NCBI GenBank assembly: GCA_026419785.1
Contig: JAODTK010001643.1
Location: forward strand, 124,001 to 188,000
DNA: 64,000 nucleotides
Direction: 5' to 3'
DNA from: Sclerodactyla briareus
Lineage: Eukaryota; Echinodermata; Holothuroidea; Dendrochirotida; Sclerodactylidae
The position numbers and the translations under genes are program-made. This document shows positions 59,304 to 64,000 of this stretch, piece after piece (positions within the stretch are counted from its first letter, which is position 1; every line of letters starts with the position of its first letter). The notes under the pieces were generated by a model that saw nothing but the letters and a program-made list of their open reading frames with translations, ran no database searches and had not been told where the DNA came from.

Positions 59304-60882
59304 GATTACTTTGACGAAGTCAGAGGAATCTATGCAGAGTCCACTTCGTGTGTGAGTGTGCGTGTGGGTGTGTATGTGTGCTTGTGAACACCTGCCTTGT
59401 CAACACTATAACTTGATCAGGTCTGGGTAGGTTAGGCTCATACTTTGTTATGTGTGTCCCCATGATGATTACATGAACCCCATTTTTCTGGGGTCATGTC
59501 AGAGGTTCTCTGATTCACCATAGGTCAAGTCTGGAAACCTTCGAACACGATAAGTCCAGAAGGGTTTGTTCTGATCGGGTTCAAATTTGGTGTGTAGCTT
59601 TCTGTGGGAGTACAAGGAAACCCTATTGCTTTTTGGTGAGGTCATGGGGTGATTTTTGGTCAAAAACGAGAAATTTGTGAAATGTCAATAAGGTCACGCA
59701 AGAGGTCAAAGTCTGAAAAACTTGTGAACACGATAAGTCCAAATGAGTTAGTCGGTCTCAAGTTGAAATGGGTGTATAGCTTCATATGGGAGTGACGGCA
59801 CGCCTATTATTTTTGTGTTCAGGTCGGAGGTCATCTGAGGTCACCAGAAGGTCAAGTCTGAGACCATGTAAACACGATAATCCAGAATGGTTGGTCTGAT
59901 ATCAAGTTGAAATTAGGTGTATAGCTTTCTTATGGGGATACAATGAACCCATTGTTTTTGGTTCAGGTCGGGAGTGAATTCTGGTCGCACATACCAATTG
60001 TGAACATTCGATATTTTGGCCATTTGGCTTGTAAACACGTAATCGACCCCACCTGGATGGAATGAACTCATCTTGTATGTTGGTGTTCCCCATGGCTAGT
60101 AATGAAACCCTATTTTTGTTTTAGGTCAGGTCTGAGGTCATCTGATGTCACCAGAGGTCAAAGTTGGAACCACCTTTTTAAACACGATAAGTCCAGAAGG
60201 ATTGTCTGATCAAGTTGCAATCAGGTTTATGCTTCTTATGGGGGGCAACAGGAACCCCTTGTTGTTTCCTTCTGGTTCAGGTGGGGTGAATTTTGGTCCA
60301 ACATAGAACATTTGCATGAATGATTATTATTAGCCAATTTTGGCTTGTAAACACGGATACCGACCCCCAACCCGCTGGAGAAGTTCATACTTGGTATGTG
60401 TGTTCCCCAGATGAGTGCATTAACCCTATTGTTTTGGGGTCAGGTCGAGGTCAGTCGCAGGGTCACAGAGGTCAAAGTCTGAATCCCTTGTAAACACGAT
60501 ATTCCAGAACGTTACATGAACCCTAATTGTTTTTGGTAAAGGGGGTTTGAATGAGGCCTCATACTTGGTTTGGTATTCCCCATGATTAGTACATGAACCC
60601 TATTGTTTTGGGGTCAGGTCGGAGGTCATCTAAGGTTTACCAGAAAGGTTTTTTTTCCCCAAGCTAAAACCTTGAATTTAGTCCTGTAGCTTTCTTACAG
60701 GGTACAGGAACCCTGTTGGTTGTAAAGATAGTAAATTTGTCAACGTTATGTTGCCTATATAAGTGAGCTGGTACTATCTCCCATTGTCCGTGTGTCCTGG
60801 CTAAGGGGGGGGGGGGGGGGGGATGGGATGACAGAAACAGTCAAGGAATCACGAAGTCCCCCCTTTTGGTTTCGGGTTTTGC
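59303..60882 (+). mobile_element. Family 2 element E9, directly head-to-tail with E8
   Basis: It starts TGATTACTTTGACGAAGTCA at the last base of E8's TCTGGTT tail, with a GT-rich tract at 59350-59385. Four or five core units follow. The 3' end, CAGTCAAGGAATCACGAAG, CCCCTTTTGGTTTCGGGTTT, has a hairpin-and-tail region damaged by substitutions. A G18 run at 60806-60823 sits just before the end. Confidence 0.6.
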
Positions 60883-61264
60883 TGTGGCTTGGTAACATGG
60901 TCGAAAGTGGAACTGTTCCCTGGTTAGTGTTGGTTACGAGTGTAATCGGTCAATCATTTGAGTTGGGAACTATAGCACCTCTATAAATCCTCTTCAAATT
61001 CTGTCAGCCCATCCACTAACTAGCAAATTACCTCTGAGGTCGGGATCGTTTTTTTTTTTTTTGAAAGTTGAAACAACCTTAATACCTGGACAGAAACGAC
61101 TGTGCGATTGCAAAACCGTTGGGACTCGCAGTTCACCTGACATCACTTGTCATAAAACAAAGGCATAATTTGTGAGAAATGTCACATGTTGCCCACGATA
61201 AGATGGTAGATTTCCCATTGCCAGATGGCTGTGTTATGATTATTTTTGTGTCTCTCACTTCCAG
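60883..61264. other. Presumed intron of gene 2
   Basis: Nothing recognised apart from a T12 run near 61050. Confidence 0.35.
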
Positions 61265-61406
61265 GAGCGTCGGTCCCATGACCCTCCTTAATAATGTCCA
61301 CCATGCAAGGAGTAGCGTAGATCTTTGAATCGCTTGGACACAGACGACAAGAAGGACATGTTCGAGGCCGTGGTCTGAAGGAATCTTATAAGATAGGATT
61401 GTTAAG
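61265..61406 (+). CDS. Weak candidate exon of the Egalitarian/EXD1-like gene
   Basis: Acceptor CTCTCACTTCCAG|G, donor TTAAG|GTAATT. The reading SVGPMTLLNNVHHARSSV in one frame followed by RSLNRLDTDDKKDMFEAVV in the next looks like real protein but needs a frameshift near 61315-61325 and another near 61377. No domain can be assigned. Included because splice sites, strand and position suit gene 2. Confidence 0.28.
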
Positions 61407-63407
61407 GTAATTAGGCAGGGTCTTCTTGCCGAGTTCTTGCATTGTAGGGAATTTGGACTGACACTGAAATAACAGTGTTTGCTCTCGGCAAAATGGTGTC
61501 GCTCACAGTACAAGGACCCAATGATGCTAATAATACCCCCCCCATCAAATATGTACCACGGAACCTTTGGCATTAATATAACACTCCTTCATATGAAAAA
61601 ATTAAGTAAAGTAATTGAGTATTTTATGATTGGAAATAATAAACAGATACTCAGGGCTTTGTTTCGAATAAAAGGGTTAAAGCCCTCGGGCACCTTAGGC
61701 TGTCTTTCAACCTTCAAACGACGTCATCCCAGTTTCAACCAAAGGACTCTTGTATCTATTCATTATTCCTAATTCACTGATAATGGTAGCACTCTTTCTC
61801 CATTCTATTGCTCATGGTTCTGGCCAGACGATATAATTTTGTTTCGGGATCTCCAAATGACTCCACACTTCATATCAGCGTACCAGTGTCTGTACTGGGG
61901 TGCCGGCCCTCTGGTAATGATGTGGTTATGATGTCATACCTTCCAACTGTGGACCGGCGTATTCAGTGTTAGTCTTTGTCTTTATGGAGAGAATGGTCAT
62001 TTATAGTATTGTGCTGCTGGTTTCCCTCTTGCAAATATTTGTGAGTTGGACTATTCCACCCCTCAGCAGCGCAAACATGGACCAAAGGCCTTTGTACGTG
62101 GTCATAACTGTTGCCAACCCACAGAGCTCGGTCTGACTGTTGTATGTTTGTACAGGGTGCAGTCTGCAATAGTATCTCCAGGAGGCGCACTGCCGGCACA
62201 TTATAGCAGCTTACCCTTTTCAGTGTGCGTTAAATGTTGTGTTGAACGGAAAACATACTATCCATATCTTGTTTCCTAAGGTGACCTATGACTGTCGTAC
62301 AGAACAGAAGGCCTCTCAACCAGTTTGGATGTAGTGCTGAGGATGTCTTCGATGTTTCGGTAGGTCCCCACTGAGATGGTTTGCTTGACCATGGAGGGGT
62401 CGTCTCATTAATCAAAGAAAAGTCTGTTGTATCCAGGAACCATTGTGAAAACCTTAATCAGACCACCCCAATTCCTTCAGAACGAAAGTCTTTAGTCTTC
62501 TCCAGTGAAAAAGTATGCCTCTCCGCTGGCAGTGATTACCTTCATTGAATCGACTGGAAGCCAACAGTTTTCTGCTTTTTGGCTTATCGTTCTGTGTCTT
62601 AGCAGGAAATATATTTTTTTTTTTAAAAATCAGCAAAGAAAAGAGGCTCAACAAGAAAAATGTGTTAGAACTTACAAAGCAGAAGAAAACAGACCTTTAA
62701 AACACAGAAAACTGTCGGCTTAAGGACCCCCATGGAAATACATTTGAGGTGTGGTGCCACCAATGGAATCTGCTCGAGTTGTCCAGGATCTCAGGTGCGG
62801 AATTCATACGGCATGACTCTGATTGTTGTTAAACCATGTGAGCGTGGACAGGCAGTGTCTGAATATGCTATATTCTATTTGCAGAGACAGGTTTCAAAGA
62901 GGCCAAAAAAGTAATCCAAAGGTAAACAAACCAACATTGGGCTGCATTCTTATGGCCTTTCTGCATCAGCCTGTGCGAACTAAACTGAACGACAAGCAAT
63001 CAAATTGTATATGTAACATCGTATAATGCATCATAGAGTTTGTGTTACTCTGAATCTAAATTGTATGCAAGCTGCAGAGATAAATGCTAGGTAGAGCAAC
63101 GTGGATATGAAACGCCTTTAAAAATAGACCCTGGTACCACTTCGACACTTGTGATGCACGCTCGTTATGGGTTGGTAATTTTATCAAGCTGCCTCCCTAA
63201 TGTTGCTTTCCCCATACATGTACATGGAGACATCAGAACAATTGAAAGACTTTCCTTTCTCATCATTCTGCCTCACTTTATTCAGTATCTCTGTTGAGCA
63301 CTTTCAGAACCCTTGTAAATAGTTGTTTTGTATATGATGTATCATTTCTTGTTGACTGTGACATGTCTTAACGCCTACACAAGTTAATCATTGTCTCTCC
63401 AACCCAG
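61407..63407. other. Presumed intron(s) of gene 2
   Basis: Repeat-poor compared with the rest of the window. No exon recognised. The sequence ending at 63407 (TTGTCTCTCCAACCCAG) is a good acceptor. Confidence 0.35.
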
Positions 63408-63667
63408 ATCGTTGACACCGTCATATCTGAGCAGTGTCATGTGTCATCCCGGAGTGCCCCCAAGTTCAGACCCGCTCGGCCCAAGTTCTCCGAGCTCTGC
63501 AGCATATTCGGTGTCAGGAAGCCACGGAACCGACCGCGGGCCTTCATGGAGGCAATGAACTCGACGAAGGACTTTTGGGCGACCCGGCCGCTGACGGATG
63601 AAATGCTGGACTTTGCCATCGACGATGTTCTATGCCTCGTGCCTGTGATCTACCGTGACTTGGACAG
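63408..63667 (+). CDS. Egalitarian/EXD1-like gene exon: C-terminal half of a DEDD-type 3'-5' exonuclease domain
   Basis: Acceptor CCAACCCAG|A, donor GACAG|GTAATA. A 260-bp GC-rich uninterrupted frame begins IVDTVISEQ, continues FSELCSIFGVRK, and ends FWATRPLTDEMLDFAIDDVL and CLVPVIYRDLD. The order D-T..., L-x-x-L-C..., W-x-x-R-P-L-T-x-E-M-x-x-(Y/F)-A-x-x-D-V-L-x-L-V-P-x-I-Y is that of the Egalitarian/EXD1 branch of DEDDy exonucleases. These act in RNA transport and germline small-RNA pathways, often as non-catalytic adaptors. The tyrosine expected in motif III (Y-x-x-x-D) is Phe here (63612-63614), with the Asp (63624-63626) kept. Ends in phase 2; the gene continues beyond the window. Confidence 0.78.
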
Positions 63668-64000
63668 GTAATATTAAAGAACCAAAGTATTTTCATGACA
63701 TGAAAACAATTCCTCACTAAATTTTGGTCGCATGCAAGTGGAGCATTACCAACTAGTGTGCAGTGTAAGCAGTTGGTTTGCTAAACATCCATAACGCATA
63801 TAGTCCAAGAATATAGGATCTTTCCTTGATTGCTGCTATGATAAATGTTCACATCCCTGAAGTTTTTGCCATACTTTACAATTATATAGTGAAATTCATG
63901 AGCAAAACAAGAACAAATATTTCTCACTGCCAGAATAATGTCCACCTCCATGACCGGACAATTCCCACCAGACAATTCCCCCACATCGCAATGTTTTTTG
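63668..64000. other. Intron of gene 2 to the window end
   Basis: AT-rich, no feature recognised. Confidence 0.45.

Noticed and set aside
61133-61573. 146-codon - strand frame
   Set aside because: Longest frame nearby, but no domain recognised, and the + strand shows splice sites and protein-like stretches over the same bases.

Overview
The window looks like animal nuclear DNA from an invertebrate, probably marine; the phylum cannot be fixed from the sequence. Coding sequence is confined to short GT/AG-bounded exons separated by long introns and intergenic stretches. About half of the window is interspersed or tandem repeat. There are no operons or bacterial-type genes.

Gene 1 (14.08-27.26 kb, + strand) is the 3' part of a ferlin-family gene (dysferlin/myoferlin/otoferlin type). 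Six exons were found. They encode the last C2-domain region, the FEQK/W-P linker, the acidic K-V-E-M..L-E-I-L segment and the C-terminal membrane anchor, ending at the stop at 27254-27256. Exon phases fit from exon C onward, but exons A and D each carry one extra base next to a short homopolymer. One small expected exon between B and C was not found.

Gene 2 (about 55.3 kb to beyond the window end, + strand) is probably an Egalitarian/EXD1-like gene. A GC-rich stretch at 55.34-56.27 kb holds a short winged-helix-like (LOTUS-like) segment broken by two more +1 homopolymer insertions. A clean 260-bp exon at 63408-63667 encodes the C-terminal half of a DEDD-type 3'-5' exonuclease domain in which the usual motif III tyrosine is phenylalanine. 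A weak candidate exon lies at 61.27-61.41 kb.

The rest is mobile and repetitive DNA. (i) One large family (called family 2 here) occurs at 11.6-13.3, 14.6-14.9, 15.8-16.9, 21.3-22.6, 44.4-45.7, 53.7-55.0, 56.8-59.3 and 59.3-60.9 kb. It has a (GT)n-bearing 5' block, an internal tandem core of about 305 bp, subterminal inverted repeats, and a 3' hairpin followed by TCTGGTT. (ii) Family 1 (1.16-5.25, 9.5-11.6 kb) ends in a different hairpin plus TCTAGTT. Both resemble Helitron/Helentron-type non-autonomous rolling-circle elements, and two family 2 copies lie directly head-to-tail at 59303. (iii) There are two degraded non-LTR reverse transcriptase fragments (6.7-7.85 kb +, 46.2-46.6 kb -), a hAT-like element with an 8-bp target duplication (51077-53700), several MITE-like inverted-repeat elements, a 66-bp satellite (30.9-31.5 kb), and assorted mini- and microsatellites.

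The most unusual signals are the shared hairpin+TCTNGTT termini of unrelated repeat cores, the head-to-tail junction, the dense AGGTCA half-site arrays carried by the repeats, and the consistent +1 homopolymer lesions in otherwise conserved exons. The last most likely reflect sequence error, but that needs testing.
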